Shown: positions 1 through 9,048, counted from the stretch's first letter. The stretch is DNA of 64,000 nucleotides from Nocardioides sp. T2.26MG-1 (GCF_950101795.1 NZ_CATNLZ010000034.1:239294-303293), one strand, 5' to 3'. Notes: generated by a model from the sequence alone, not told the origin. Numbers and translations: made by a program.

Positions 1-948
1 ATCGGGGGGACTCGGGCGATCGTCATCGAGTTCGCTCGCTCGCTGTCGACTCCCCTGTGGGAGGCCACCTGCGCGGACGCGGACGCCTTCTTGGCCCAGC
101 AGCGCCGGCGGGGACTCAGCGTGTCGACCCGCGCGGGCAAGGCCGGCGCGCTGGCGGGCTTCTACGACTTCGTGATCGCCCGCTACGAGGGCACGATCCG
201 CCGCGCGACCGGTGTCTTGGTCGAGCAGCCGATCGATGAGTTCAACCGCCAGTCGGGGGCGTCGCTGGGCAAGGTCCGGGTGCCGCCCTCGGATGAGGAG
301 ATCGACTCGCTGTTCACCGCGTGGCGCGGGTCGGTCACGCAGGCGCGCAAGTACCGGCCGGCGGCCCGCGACTACTTCGCCGCCTCGCTGTGGCGCCGAC
401 TCGGGCTGCGGATCAACGAGACCGTCATGCTCGACATCCGCGACTGGCGCCCCGATCTGGGTGAGTTCGGCAAGCTCCACGTCCGCCACGGCAAGGGCTC
501 CGGCGGCCGCGGGCCAAAGCCACGGCTGGTGCCGGCGATCAACGGCGCGAACCAGTTGATCGACTGGTGGCTGGCCGAGGTCCGCCCGCAGTACGGCGAG
601 GATTGGGCCGCCCCGGACGCGCCGCTGCTGCCGTCTGAGCGGTTCGACCGCGACTTGGACCGGTGCGGACGTGTCGGCGCGAACGCGCTGCGCCGCGCCC
701 TGGGAATCCAGGTCGACGAATGGTTGCCGGCGTGGTCGGGGCGGATGACGCCACACGTGCTGCGGCACTACTGCGCCTCGTCGCTGTACGCGGCCGGGAT
801 GGACATCAAGGCGCTCCAGGAGTTGCTTGGGCACCAGTGGTTGGCGACGACCTCGGGGTACCTTCACGTCCGCAGTGACCACATCGAGCGCGCGTGGAAC
901 AGCGCGAGCGACCGCGTCGAGGCCCGCTTGGGCCTCCATATCGACTGA
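1..948 (+). CDS. Tyrosine recombinase (5' end outside window)
   Basis: The frame is open from base 1 without a stop, so the gene starts upstream; TTG at 91 is not needed as a start. The product ends in a phage-integrase catalytic domain with all expected residues visible: Arg in GLRINE, Lys in HGKG, the H-x-x-R box HVLRH, His in LGHQW and Tyr in GYLHV. Such enzymes cut and rejoin DNA through a 3'-phosphotyrosine. It is followed by an XRE regulator and a zinc-ribbon integrase-like protein in the same direction, so it is probably the catalytic member of a three-gene recombination cassette. The family call is firm; the substrate site is unknown. Confidence 0.85.
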   Translation: MGGTRAIVIEFARSLSTPLWEATCADADAFLAQQRRRGLSVSTRAGKAGALAGFYDFVIARYEGTIRRATGVLVEQPIDEFNRQSGASLGKVRVPPSDEEIDSLFTAWRGSVTQARKYRPAARDYFAASLWRRLGLRINETVMLDIRDWRPDLGEFGKLHVRHGKGSGGRGPKPRLVPAINGANQLIDWWLAEVRPQYGEDWAAPDAPLLPSERFDRDLDRCGRVGANALRRALGIQVDEWLPAWSGRMTPHVLRHYCASSLYAAGMDIKALQELLGHQWLATTSGYLHVRSDHIERAWNSASDRVEARLGLHID

Positions 949-988
949 TCGAACTGACCCGACTAGTGCACTGAAGGAGAGGATCCAG

Positions 989-1348
989 ATGCAGTGGAGC
1001 CTGCGGCTTCGGGCCGCCGAACGAGGGATCTGGAAGTCCGCAGAGCTGCGGCGGATGCTGGCAGATGCCGGGCTCGAGATCTCCGCCGGGAAGATGTCGT
1101 CGTGGTGGGCCGGGACCCCGCCGACGATGCGCCTCGAAGAGCTCGACGTGCTGTGCGCCGTGCTCGAATGCACCCCGAACGACCTGATGAAAACCGAGCC
1201 GGACAAGGTCGCCGCGCGGCGTCCCCGCAACACCGACGCAGCCAACGGCAACGGCGGAAACGGCCATGGCGATCCGAACGGCAACGGCGGCACGCCACCG
1301 GCGGTCACACCGCGGCTCGGCAAGCCCCGCTCGACCCCACCGCTGTAG
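989..1348 (+). CDS. XRE-family helix-turn-helix regulator of the recombinase trio
   Basis: ATG at 989 follows the ribosome site GAAGGAGAGG by a normal spacing; the frame is open upstream but overlaps the recombinase end, so the short start is preferred. The 119-residue protein has a Cro/C1-type HTH over roughly residues 10-65 (ELRRMLADAGLEIS, then SSWWAG and MRLEELDVLCAVL). The tail is low-complexity, rich in Asn and Gly. It lies between a catalytic recombinase and a zinc-ribbon integrase-like gene and is probably co-transcribed with both. A role as directionality or expression regulator of the cassette is inference. Confidence 0.75.
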   Translation: MQWSLRLRAAERGIWKSAELRRMLADAGLEISAGKMSSWWAGTPPTMRLEELDVLCAVLECTPNDLMKTEPDKVAARRPRNTDAANGNGGNGHGDPNGNGGTPPAVTPRLGKPRSTPPL

Positions 1349-1395
1349 CCCGCACCCCCACCGCTCACGGACACGACGAGCACGAGACGATCGAG

Positions 1396-3189
1396 ATGCC
1401 CGCGCCCGGACCCAACGCCGCGTTGCGGCTGCCGCCCAAGTGCAACGCCTGCCAGAGCAACCGCGTCGCGTGGACCAGCCCCAGGGTCGACTTCTGCTAC
1501 CAGTGCCTGCCAGGCGGGCCATTCACGGCTCCACCGTGCAACCGCTGCCGCACACGAACCGACTACTTCAGCCAGGGCCTGTGCAGCCGGTGCCATCCCC
1601 GCAGCCCCGAGCACATCGGATCCTGCAAGGGCTGCCTGGCCTGGGGCGTCTACCCCCGCCACAACTGGACCTGCTGGTCGTGTCGCTGGTGGCAGAGCCA
1701 CTACCCGAAAGGCACCTGCGCCTGCTGCGGCCGCACCAGCCACGTCAGCGACCGTCAAGCCTGTCGCCTGTGCCTCGAGAATGCCCGCTTCGAACAGGAA
1801 GCCGGCCGAGCACCCGACGTCGCCGCGGCGAGCAAGGACAGCCAGCAACTTTTCTTCGCGAACATGGTCTTCAAGCGGCGCGTGACACCGCTGCCCGACT
1901 ACGTCCGCTGGGACCATCGCTGGTCGACGAAGAACAAGAACCAGCTGCCCTGCCAGCCCGGCACCAGCTTCGACGACCACGCGCTCGAACAGCTGACCCT
2001 GTTCGACATGCACCCCGACCCCGAGGTGCTGCGCCAACGCCTCCTGGTCGAGGACAGCGAACTGACCCGGTACTGCGCGGCCATCGTCGCCGATCACGCC
2101 CGCCGCTATGGCTGGAGCGTCAGGCAGCGCAATGCCGTGATCCAGTCCCTGCGGCTGCTGCAGATCCTGCGTCCTACTCCCACCGCGAAGGTCCGCGCCA
2201 GTGACGTCGTGGCGTTGCGCCGCTACGACGGCACCATCACATCCACCCTCGACGTCCTCGCGGAAGCCGGGCTCCTGATCGAGGACGTCCCGACCCGGGT
2301 CGAGCGGTACTTCAACGCCAAGTTCATCGCGTCCGGAGCCCTCCCGGACACGATGCGCAATCACCTTCAGTTGTGGCTTCAGATCATGCTCGGCGGATCC
2401 CGACAAGCACCACGCCAGCTGCCCCGCGAACCCGAGACCGTCGAGATCCACATCCAAGGTCTCGCGCCCGTCGTACAGGGATGGGTCGAAACCGGGCGCC
2501 AGTCGTTCGCCGAGATCAGCACCGACGACATCCTGGCCGCCCTCGCGGCCCTGCCTCCCAGCACCAGCCAACGCCACTTCGCCGAGATCGGCCTGAAGTC
2601 GCTGTTCAAGATCCTCAAAGGCCGCCGACTCGTCTTCACCAACCCCATGCGCGGCATCGACCTGACCCGCGTGCCGACGACCCTCCCGCTGCCGCTGGAC
2701 CCCGCCTTGATCCGCGCCGAGCTCGACTCGCCGAACCCGGCCGTCGCGCTGGCCGTCGCTGTGGTGGCCTTCCACGGGCTGACCGGCAAGCAGGTTCGTG
2801 AGCTGCAGCTGAGCGACATCGTTGACGGCCGCCTCCACCTCGATGGCCGCGACATCCCACTCGCCGCACCCGTGAGGACACGGCTGAGCGCCTGGCTCGA
2901 CCACCGCAACCGCACTTGGCCGGCCACCGCGAACCCGCACCTGCTCATCAACCGACGCACCGCGCCACGTCTCGTCCCCGGCGGTCCGTCCTTTCCCTGG
3001 AGGGACAGCCGCATCCGCCCGCGCGCCCTGCGAGAGGACCGCATCCTGCACGAGATCCACGCCACCGGCGGCGACGTACGCCGCATCTACGACCTCTTCG
3101 GACTCAGCGTCGAAGGCGCCACCCGCTACCTCAAGACGATCGAGCACCCCGACCTGAGGTATACGGATCACCCCGGAAGCCAGACATGA
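1396..3189 (+). CDS. Zinc-ribbon protein with degenerate tyrosine-recombinase fold
   Basis: 597 residues from ATG 1396. Residues about 15-125 hold a run of Cys-x-x-Cys pairs (CNAC, CYQC, CNRC, CSRC, CKGC, CWSC, CACC, CRLC), which indicates several zinc ribbons. The C-terminal 250 residues align by pattern with the catalytic half of tyrosine recombinases (AVALAVAVVAFHGLTGKQVRELQLSDI, split here by eye into helix and turn), but the R-x-x-E and H-x-x-R boxes are absent or altered. A catalytically dead DNA-binding partner of the upstream recombinase is the likely role. It is the last gene of the trio; a cluster of GCGTCCCCC decamers follows. Confidence 0.6.
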   Translation: MPAPGPNAALRLPPKCNACQSNRVAWTSPRVDFCYQCLPGGPFTAPPCNRCRTRTDYFSQGLCSRCHPRSPEHIGSCKGCLAWGVYPRHNWTCWSCRWWQSHYPKGTCACCGRTSHVSDRQACRLCLENARFEQEAGRAPDVAAASKDSQQLFFANMVFKRRVTPLPDYVRWDHRWSTKNKNQLPCQPGTSFDDHALEQLTLFDMHPDPEVLRQRLLVEDSELTRYCAAIVADHARRYGWSVRQRNAVIQSLRLLQILRPTPTAKVRASDVVALRRYDGTITSTLDVLAEAGLLIEDVPTRVERYFNAKFIASGALPDTMRNHLQLWLQIMLGGSRQAPRQLPREPETVEIHIQGLAPVVQGWVETGRQSFAEISTDDILAALAALPPSTSQRHFAEIGLKSLFKILKGRRLVFTNPMRGIDLTRVPTTLPLPLDPALIRAELDSPNPAVALAVAVVAFHGLTGKQVRELQLSDIVDGRLHLDGRDIPLAAPVRTRLSAWLDHRNRTWPATANPHLLINRRTAPRLVPGGPSFPWRDSRIRPRALREDRILHEIHATGGDVRRIYDLFGLSVEGATRYLKTIEHPDLRYTDHPGSQT

Positions 3190-3326
3190 CCATGTCGTTG
3201 CGTACCGCGCGGCGTGGGCCGAGAGTCGTCGCAACATCCTCACGCCACGGATAAGCAACCGCGAGGCGCACGAATCGGACACCTTGACGCCACTGACTTT
3301 GGTCACGGCCGCAGCGTGGCGGCTCA

Positions 3327-3416
3327 GCGTCCCCCTATGCGTCCCCCTGGGCCGTCGAAGGGCGGGGGGACGCGGCAGCCCGCGTTACGTTTGCACAGGT
3401 CAAACAGCGTCCCCCC
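3327..3416. repeat. GCGTCCCCC decamer cluster, copy 1
   Basis: The 3190-3615 gap holds no convincing gene. It carries GCGTCCCCCT at 3327 and 3339 (12-bp period), the inverted form GGGGGGACGC at 3364-3373, and GCGTCCCCCC at 3407-3416 followed by CGAAA. The last two form a perfect 10-bp inverted repeat with a 33-nt loop. Just before the last decamer stands GTTTGCACAGGTCA. The same layout recurs at 25141-25231. It could be a recombination site or operator of the trio; this is not established. Confidence 0.6.
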
Positions 3417-3615
3417 GAAATCCAAGGAAATTCCTGAGACCCGGTCGCTCGGACGGTGAAGGAGGAGTCCCGCAAGCGGATCCCCGAGCGGGACTCGATG
3501 TGTCGCCGGCGTCGGAGCTGCGCACTATCAGCGGCAGATCCGGGCGTTCGGAGTGGCCCGGTCACGCCTCGCAGCCTCTCGAACAGAGATTCGCTGTCGC
3601 TGCGCACAGGACCCG

Positions 3616-4785
3616 CTAGGGCCGCAGGATTTCTCGGAAATGCTGCGCCATGACTCCGCGGGCCACCTGCACGTTCAGGCCGGTCGCTTGGGAGGTTGCG
3701 ACATGGGAGACGAGTTCATTCTGAACGTCCCACAACCAGAGGTCGCCGCTTCGCCAGTCGTCAACCAGCAGGTGGCGGTCCGTGAGCCATGCTTGCGCCC
3801 CGAGGTGGCACTGACGCCCCGGCTTGCTCGCAAGCATGGCAACGACCGTGCCCGTCGGTGGCTCCACGACAACGACACCACCCGCCTCCCGCGCCTTTGG
3901 AGTGAGTGAGCACTGTGGGAAAGCAACATGTCGGGCAGCAGTCGGACCACCGGCGGTGTACGGCGAGATGCGATACGCCAACTCCACGGCCGTGGATGCC
4001 GCGCCTTCCTGATAAGTGATGACTCGTCCAGGGCGCGACTTGGTCGAACCCTTCACCTCGAACGTCTCCGCAACTGCTCCTGGCGTGGCGTAGAAAAGGT
4101 CGTAGGGGACGGCAGTGAGGTCTCCGGTAGCCACGTCTAGGGCGCAGCCCTTCGGTCCGCAGGGTCGCTTGCTGCTGTGCCGGTCCTTGAGAAAGAGCGT
4201 CGCCCCGTCCGAGGACCACACCATGGCGACGGCGTGATGGACAGGCAGATTGAACCGTCGAAAGCCGTTGTTCCGGAGGTCAACAGTCACGAGTCCAGAA
4301 GGGTCCGCCAGAGCCACCTTGCGACCGTCCGAGGAGATTGCCATCGACAGTTCCCCGTAAGCGACGGCACCGAACCCGTACCGCTGGAGGTCGAACTGCC
4401 GCCAATCGCCCGTCTGCGTCATGAGGTAGGGGTGGCCCGCTCGAATCGTTTCGCGGTTGACGTCGGTCGATTCGAGGAGCAACTGCGCGAGCAGCATTCC
4501 TCTGCCGACCGGCGCTTCGTCGACCTTTGGTGCGGCGATGGCGCTCATGAGGTCGATGTCAATGCCGCCCTCGACTGGCTCAGTCGTGGTAGGGAGCGTC
4601 TGTCGAAGAGCGTCGGGGATCGAGCCGAGGGCTTCTGAAGGCGAGGTAGGCGAGGTAGGCGATGCCGTGGAGGCGGCGGTCCGTTCGGGAGCAGGAGGTG
4701 CCACCGTGTCTGCTGTGACTCCGGCAGAACAACCCGTAGCCCCGAGTAGCGCCCCGCACAATGCCGCCACGCCCCTGTGTTTCAC
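3616..4785 (-). CDS. Putative lipoprotein of unknown function
   Basis: GTG at 4785 is preferred over the longer frame to 4818 because it gives a compact signal peptide and follows GGAGAGG. The N-terminus (VKHRGVAALCGALLGATGC) has a hydrophobic segment and a lipobox ending Gly-Cys, so the mature protein should be a membrane-anchored lipoprotein facing outward. A Ser/Thr/Pro-rich linker follows. The rest has repeated beta-strand-like segments (MAISSDGRKVALADPSG, MVWSSDGATLFLKD) suggesting a beta-propeller-like sensor or binding domain. No family was recognised and no operon partner is adjacent. Confidence 0.7.
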   Translation of the reverse strand: MKHRGVAALCGALLGATGCSAGVTADTVAPPAPERTAASTASPTSPTSPSEALGSIPDALRQTLPTTTEPVEGGIDIDLMSAIAAPKVDEAPVGRGMLLAQLLLESTDVNRETIRAGHPYLMTQTGDWRQFDLQRYGFGAVAYGELSMAISSDGRKVALADPSGLVTVDLRNNGFRRFNLPVHHAVAMVWSSDGATLFLKDRHSSKRPCGPKGCALDVATGDLTAVPYDLFYATPGAVAETFEVKGSTKSRPGRVITYQEGAASTAVELAYRISPYTAGGPTAARHVAFPQCSLTPKAREAGGVVVVEPPTGTVVAMLASKPGRQCHLGAQAWLTDRHLLVDDWRSGDLWLWDVQNELVSHVATSQATGLNVQVARGVMAQHFREILRP

Positions 4786-4914
4786 CGGCAAGCCACCTCT
4801 CCACCTTGTTGACGGCACTCACCGTAGACGCGAGGCCGGACAGTTTGGTTGCCGTGGTGGAGGTGCTGAGTCCTCATCGGCAAGAACGTGCACGCACATC
4901 GGCATGTGCGGTTG

Positions 4915-5826
4915 TCACGTGGCTGAGGCCATGAACGCAGCCAGGATGTAGTTCGGGTGGCGATCGAGGTTGTTGCGAGCTCGGTCGTAGCGCATGGTCG
5001 TGCGGGGGTCGGCGTGGCGGGCGGCAACCTGGACGTCGCGCAGGTCGACGCCGGCGTCGAGCATCGTGGTGACGAACGTGTGGCGCAGCATGTGCGGGTG
5101 CATGCGAGCGGTGGTGACGTTGGCGGACCGGGCTAGTGCTCGGAGCCGTCGGGTGGCGGCGTGCCGATCCATCCGTCGGCCGCGCCGGTTGAGCAGGATC
5201 GGGCCGTCTACGCGATCCTCGACTGCTCGGTCGATGGCGCGACCGACAGCCGGCGGTAGTGGGACCACAGCCGTCTTGTCGCCCTTCCCGTGAACGCTGA
5301 GCACGCGGTGGCCGCGAGCTTCGCCGAGCGCTTGGACGTCGGTGCCGGTGGCCTCGAAGATGCGCAGGCCGAGCAGTCCGAGCATCGCGACCAGTGCGAA
5401 GTCGTTGAGGTTGGCGGAGTCGCGGCCGGCGGTGAGGATGGCCTCGAACTGAAGGTGGCTCAGACCGAGGGTGGGTGACTCGAGCGGGACGTGAGGGCGG
5501 CGCACGAACTCGGCCGGTGAGTGGTCGAGGATCTGGTCGATGACGCAGGTCCGGTAGAACGTGGCCAGCACCGACAGCCGACGCGACACCGTCGAGGGGC
5601 GAAGGTGCCGTATCTCTTGGAGCCAGCGCAGGTACAGCTCGACGTGCGCTCGCTGAGCCTGCAGCGGCATCACGTCTCGTTCGAGGCACCAGCGCAGGTA
5701 GGCGTTGAGGTCGGAGGCGGTGTGGGCGCGGCTCTGTCCCTTGTAGCGGGCCAGGTGGGCTGCGACGGCCAGGCGCAGCATCGGATCATCGACGTTCAGC
5801 AGGGCAGGGAGGGTGGTGGTGTCCAT
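4915..5826 (-). CDS. XerC/D-like tyrosine recombinase
   Basis: 303 residues from ATG 5826 (MDTTTLPALLN); the frame runs to 5946 but the extra residues look non-coding. An N-terminal SAM-like core-binding domain (residues 1-100: RLAVAAHLARYKGQSRAHT) precedes a catalytic domain with Arg in GLRIFEA, Lys in HGKGDK, HMLRHTF, His in ARHADP and Tyr in MRYDRA. All residues for activity are present. It stands alone, convergent with nothing obvious, and may be the remnant integrase of a lost element. Chromosome dimer resolution cannot be excluded but is unlikely in this context. Confidence 0.85.
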   Translation of the reverse strand: MDTTTLPALLNVDDPMLRLAVAAHLARYKGQSRAHTASDLNAYLRWCLERDVMPLQAQRAHVELYLRWLQEIRHLRPSTVSRRLSVLATFYRTCVIDQILDHSPAEFVRRPHVPLESPTLGLSHLQFEAILTAGRDSANLNDFALVAMLGLLGLRIFEATGTDVQALGEARGHRVLSVHGKGDKTAVVPLPPAVGRAIDRAVEDRVDGPILLNRRGRRMDRHAATRRLRALARSANVTTARMHPHMLRHTFVTTMLDAGVDLRDVQVAARHADPRTTMRYDRARNNLDRHPNYILAAFMASAT

Positions 5827-5947
5827 CCCAGTACGTCGCACCGGCCAACAGCCGGCCGTCAAGTGCATCGGAAGGGCGTAGCGAGACAGCGTGCCAACAT
5901 TCAGCCCTCGCCTGCCGACTGCGCGGATCTGCCGAGATGCGGGCACC

Positions 5948-6721
5948 CTACGAGCCGGGCTTCTGGGCGAGCGTGACGAACAGGCTCACCGACGCGAAGA
6001 AGCGTTGGGTACTCAGGTGCCCGAGCCACTCGTCCGCATCCGCCGCTGACAGGTAGCCCGCCTCTACCGCGCGCCGGGTCACTCGTGCGAAGCCGAAGAC
6101 TCGATCCGCTGAGGCTGCGTCGCGGTAGATGGCGGTGACAGGGATGACGCGTATCGCGCTCAGGCCTTGTTCGTCACAGAGGTTGGCGATGCGGCGTCCG
6201 ATGCGCGCGTTGCGCACGACGTGGTCCACGATGAAACGGCGGTAGGACGAGTGGACCTCAGGACGTGGGAAGTCGATGACGAGGGTGTCCCAGTCCGGCT
6301 CGGCGAATGCAGCGATGCCACGAGGGCGAAGTACCCGAGCGGCCTCAGCGATGACCGCTTCGGGATGGTCCACGTGCTGGATGACCCTGTCCGTGTGGAC
6401 TCGGTCGACTGAGTGCGCTGGCATGGGCACGCGATGAACGTCCCCGACTGCGACTTCGATCTGCTTGTCGACTGCCACCCGTCGTCGAGCCACCTCGATG
6501 GCTTCGCTGTCGCTGTCGATCCCGATGACGCGTCCTTGGGGACCGCTTGCGTCGGCGAACGCCTGTAGGTCCGCGCCCGGGCCGCAGCCCAGGTCCAGAA
6601 CGGTGGCGCCGTCGTCGATCTGCATCTCATCGACGACGAGGGCCTTGTACGCCTGCCCTAGTTCCGACGCGGCTAGGCGAGTGAGGTAGTCCGCAGGACG
6701 TTCCGACTCCAGAGTGGTCAT
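5948..6721 (-). CDS. Class I SAM-dependent methyltransferase
   Basis: Start chosen at ATG 6721 (MTTLESERPADYL); an in-frame extension to 6793 lacks support. The 257-residue product has the Rossmann methyltransferase motif I VLDLGCGPGADL near residue 45, an acidic ribose-binding residue in VIGIDSD, and motif GDVHRVPMPAHSVD followed by VLRPRGIAAFAEPDWDT, typical of the Methyltransf_11/UbiE-like group. It should move a methyl group from SAM to a small molecule; the acceptor cannot be predicted. It is next to, and on the same strand as, the recombinase at 4915-5826. Confidence 0.8.
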   Translation of the reverse strand: MTTLESERPADYLTRLAASELGQAYKALVVDEMQIDDGATVLDLGCGPGADLQAFADASGPQGRVIGIDSDSEAIEVARRRVAVDKQIEVAVGDVHRVPMPAHSVDRVHTDRVIQHVDHPEAVIAEAARVLRPRGIAAFAEPDWDTLVIDFPRPEVHSSYRRFIVDHVVRNARIGRRIANLCDEQGLSAIRVIPVTAIYRDAASADRVFGFARVTRRAVEAGYLSAADADEWLGHLSTQRFFASVSLFVTLAQKPGS

Positions 6722-6825
6722 GGATGGAGCATGCCGCGTGTTGGCCGCTGTGTGGGTCAGCGGCTTATGGAGATCGTGTGAAGGCTTGCCCATGAGCGCA
6801 GAGCGGGGCGTCAGACGTCCCTAGG

Positions 6826-7053
6826 GTGATGTCGGTGAGACGGTTAGTCGCGTTCTGCCTCTTGTCAGCACTGGTCGTTGCGGTGTCGGTGGGCTATTAC
6901 CGCACCGGGTGGACGCGCATGGAGGCTGCGTGCAGTGCAGACGGTCCGGGCGACCCTGACTGGAGGTCCGTCGAGTACGGGTGGTCGTGGAGCCCGCCGG
7001 GGTTCCAGTGCACGTACGACACCGGCAGGCAGCGCACCTCGCTCTGGTTCTAG
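6826..7053 (+). CDS. Small membrane-anchored hypothetical protein
   Basis: 75 residues starting at GTG 6826 or ATG 6829. One N-terminal hydrophobic helix (LVAFCLLSALVVAVSVGYY) would anchor or export the protein. The remaining 50 residues are Trp-rich (GWTRMEAAC, WRSVEYGWSWSPPGF) with two Cys that could form a disulfide outside the cell. Coding use looks normal, but no family was recognised and no partner is close, so reality of the gene is moderate. Confidence 0.5.
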   Translation: MMSVRRLVAFCLLSALVVAVSVGYYRTGWTRMEAACSADGPGDPDWRSVEYGWSWSPPGFQCTYDTGRQRTSLWF

Positions 7054-7167
7054 TGAGCGGCAGGTGATAAGTGCAAGTAGGGGCTCGTCGGCGTAACTGC
7101 GGGGTCGCTGTGCCTCGGGTTCCGCAGGGGCGCCGAACTGGACATCCGGATCTGGCTCCCCTCTGTG

Positions 7168-8433
7168 TCAAGGAGCGGCTTTGGCGAGGGTCTTCCGGGC
7201 TGCTGGTGGTCGGCGTAGCGTCGGTTGTGCGGGTCCGGGAAGTGGCTGATCCGAAGTGTCGATGAGCGGGTGCGAGTCGGCCGCGCTGGATTGAAGAGTC
7301 GCCCCGCAGTGCCCTCCCGGACCTGCTCCAACGTCGAGTTGCGAGTCGGTGACGAGCTGGCGGTAGACGACGTCGGACAGGCGTCGCTTCAGGCAGCGCA
7401 GGGCTTCCATCGGGGTCTTGCCAGCGGCGAGCTTGCGTCGGTAGTAGGCGCGGCCCTCGGTGTCGTGGCGGATCTGCACGACCGCGGCGACGTGGAGCAG
7501 GTGATTCATGCGTCGGTTCCCGGCCCGGGACAGGCGGTGACGGGTCTGCTCGCCGGATGAGGCGTCGATGGGTGCAGTGCCGGTCCAGGACGCGAACCGG
7601 TTCCGGTCCGCGAACCTGGCGATGTCGCCGACGTCGGCCAGCACCCGGGCAGCGCCGGCGGGTCCGATGCCGTAGATGTCCATCAGGTGCGAGCCACGCT
7701 CGAGGACCGCAGCCGTGAGTTCGGCCTTGATCTTCTTGAGCTTGGCGTCGACCGCGACCAGGTCGGCGATCTCCTCCGCGGCCATCCGTCGTCGGGTCTT
7801 GCCGGCGATGTCACGGGGGCGGACGGTGGCGAGCATCGCGTTCGCCACCATCCGTCGTCGGGTCTTGCCGGCGATGTCACGGGGGCGGACGGTGGCGAGC
7901 ATCGCGTTCGCCTGGGTGGCGGACAGGTCACGTTTGCGCTGGCCGGGCAGCAGTTCGCTGAGCAGACGCTGCAACCGGTTGACGGTCTGCACGCGCTGGT
8001 GGGCGAGCTCGTCGCGGCGGTCGGTGAGCATCCGCAGGGCTTCGAGCTCGCCGTCCTCGACCAGCACCCGCAGGCCGTCGGTGCGGACCGCGACGACCGC
8101 GATCGAGTGGGCGTCCAAGGCGTCGGTCTTGCGGTTGTGGCCGGTGTCGAAGAGCCGCACCCGCGCGGCGAGCTTGGCCGGCACGTCGACGACCTGTTCG
8201 CCGGCCGCGAGGAGCCGTTGGGCCAGCGGACGGCCCGCGCCGTTGGCGCCCTCGACCGCCCAGACACGGTCGGGCCACTGCTTCACATAACGCGTCATCG
8301 CGGCGTACCCGGCCCCTGTGGTGTCGAACCGGCCACCGCCGAGGAGCTGCTCGTGGCTGTCGACGACCTCGATCGTCACCGACACCTTGTGGGGATCGAC
8401 CCCGATGATCACGCCCTTCTTCGTGCTATTCAT
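7168..8433 (-). CDS. IS110-family transposase with internal duplication
   Basis: 421 residues from ATG 8433 (MNSTKKGVIIGVDPHK). The RuvC-like DEDD residues are visible: Asp in IGVDPHK, Glu in AVEGANG, and the Asp pair in KTDALDAH. The C-terminal transposase_20 part has the conserved Ser in DASSGEQTRHRL. IS110 enzymes recombine DNA guided by a bridge RNA from their own non-coding end. The reading frame carries a 22-residue segment twice in tandem (ANAMLATVRPRDIAGKTRRR), near residue 180, which is not normal for the family and may impair folding. The C-terminal 60 residues after VVYRQL are likely read-through sequence. Confidence 0.9.
   Translation of the reverse strand: MNSTKKGVIIGVDPHKVSVTIEVVDSHEQLLGGGRFDTTGAGYAAMTRYVKQWPDRVWAVEGANGAGRPLAQRLLAAGEQVVDVPAKLAARVRLFDTGHNRKTDALDAHSIAVVAVRTDGLRVLVEDGELEALRMLTDRRDELAHQRVQTVNRLQRLLSELLPGQRKRDLSATQANAMLATVRPRDIAGKTRRRMVANAMLATVRPRDIAGKTRRRMAAEEIADLVAVDAKLKKIKAELTAAVLERGSHLMDIYGIGPAGAARVLADVGDIARFADRNRFASWTGTAPIDASSGEQTRHRLSRAGNRRMNHLLHVAAVVQIRHDTEGRAYYRRKLAAGKTPMEALRCLKRRLSDVVYRQLVTDSQLDVGAGPGGHCGATLQSSAADSHPLIDTSDQPLPGPAQPTLRRPPAARKTLAKAAP
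7782..7913. repeat. 66-bp tandem duplication inside the IS110 transposase gene
   Basis: Two copies, 7782-7847 and 7848-7913, both reading CCATCCGTCGTCGGGTCTTG at the start and differing at most in the junction bases. The period of 66 bp keeps the frame and doubles 22 residues. It lies in the linker helix region between the RuvC-like and C-terminal domains. The near identity indicates a recent slip or unequal exchange, or an assembly artefact. Confidence 0.9.
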
Positions 8434-8660
8434 CTGCTCACCTCGTCTGTGCCTGGGATCCAGCGGAACGGCGAGGTGGGCAGTGCTACTACGAGCTGGG
8501 CAGACCCCTCTTGAGCCACGCCTCGTCACGGTGACCGACGGGGTCGCAGTCCAGATGAGAGCCACACCCGCAAGCGGGTGGGCAGCCGCAATGAGAGCGT
8601 CCCGCCGATCACCTGGATCAGAGTCTGGCCAGACCCCGACCCTGCCGGAAGTCTCCTAGT
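8434..8660 (-). ncRNA. Candidate bridge-RNA region of the IS110 element
   Basis: About 230 non-coding bases precede the IS110 transposase start. In the IS110 subgroup the guide (bridge) RNA is made from this end. On the minus strand there is a strong hairpin, CCACCCGC with GCGGGTGTGG, and other GC-rich pairs. I could not define the target and donor loops or the element end, so this is placement by family knowledge only. From 8661 to 8832 I see no gene. Confidence 0.3.
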
Positions 8661-8832
8661 AGCCGCACCCGGGCGTCCGCACATGCCGAATTCCGGACGA
8701 CCCGCTGTGGTGGTGGTCTTATTCCCCTAAACGAGCCCCACCGAACTCCAAGTCCGCTCTGTCAGGGATTGATCGCGCGACACCACAGGGGCCCACGGGT
8801 CCTCGGTCGCCCCGGCGCCGGATTCCCGTCGG

Positions 8833-9048
8833 CTACGCCTGCGCGTGCTCCAGAGTGGCCTTCTCCTGAGCCGTGTGAGGACCGCGGTGCCGCCACGGAA
8901 ATACCCACCGGAACGGGCTCAAACCCGGGCGCTTGCACCAGCAGTCGTCGGCGCAGCCGCACGTCATCATGCCCGCTGCTTCCGCGACCTTGTTGCCGAC
9001 CGCGACGAGCAGGTACCCCCCGAGAACGATGAGTACGAGGCGCTTCAC
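8833..9048 (-). CDS. Small Cys-rich membrane protein
   Basis: 71 residues. An N-terminal hydrophobic helix (MKRLVLIVLGGYLLVAVGNK) is followed by a tight cysteine cluster, CGCADDCWC, then a basic tail. ATG 9048 overlaps the stop of the upstream thioredoxin-like gene (ATGA), so the two are translationally coupled. The Cys cluster and the nearby cadmium genes suggest metal or thiol chemistry at the membrane; that is inference. No named family recognised. Confidence 0.6.
   Translation of the reverse strand: MKRLVLIVLGGYLLVAVGNKVAEAAGMMTCGCADDCWCKRPGLSPFRWVFPWRHRGPHTAQEKATLEHAQA

Noticed and set aside
994..1395. Upstream extension of the zinc-ribbon protein to 994
   Set aside because: It overlaps the XRE gene in another frame and encodes only Arg-rich sequence; ATG 1396 gives a clean Cys-rich start.
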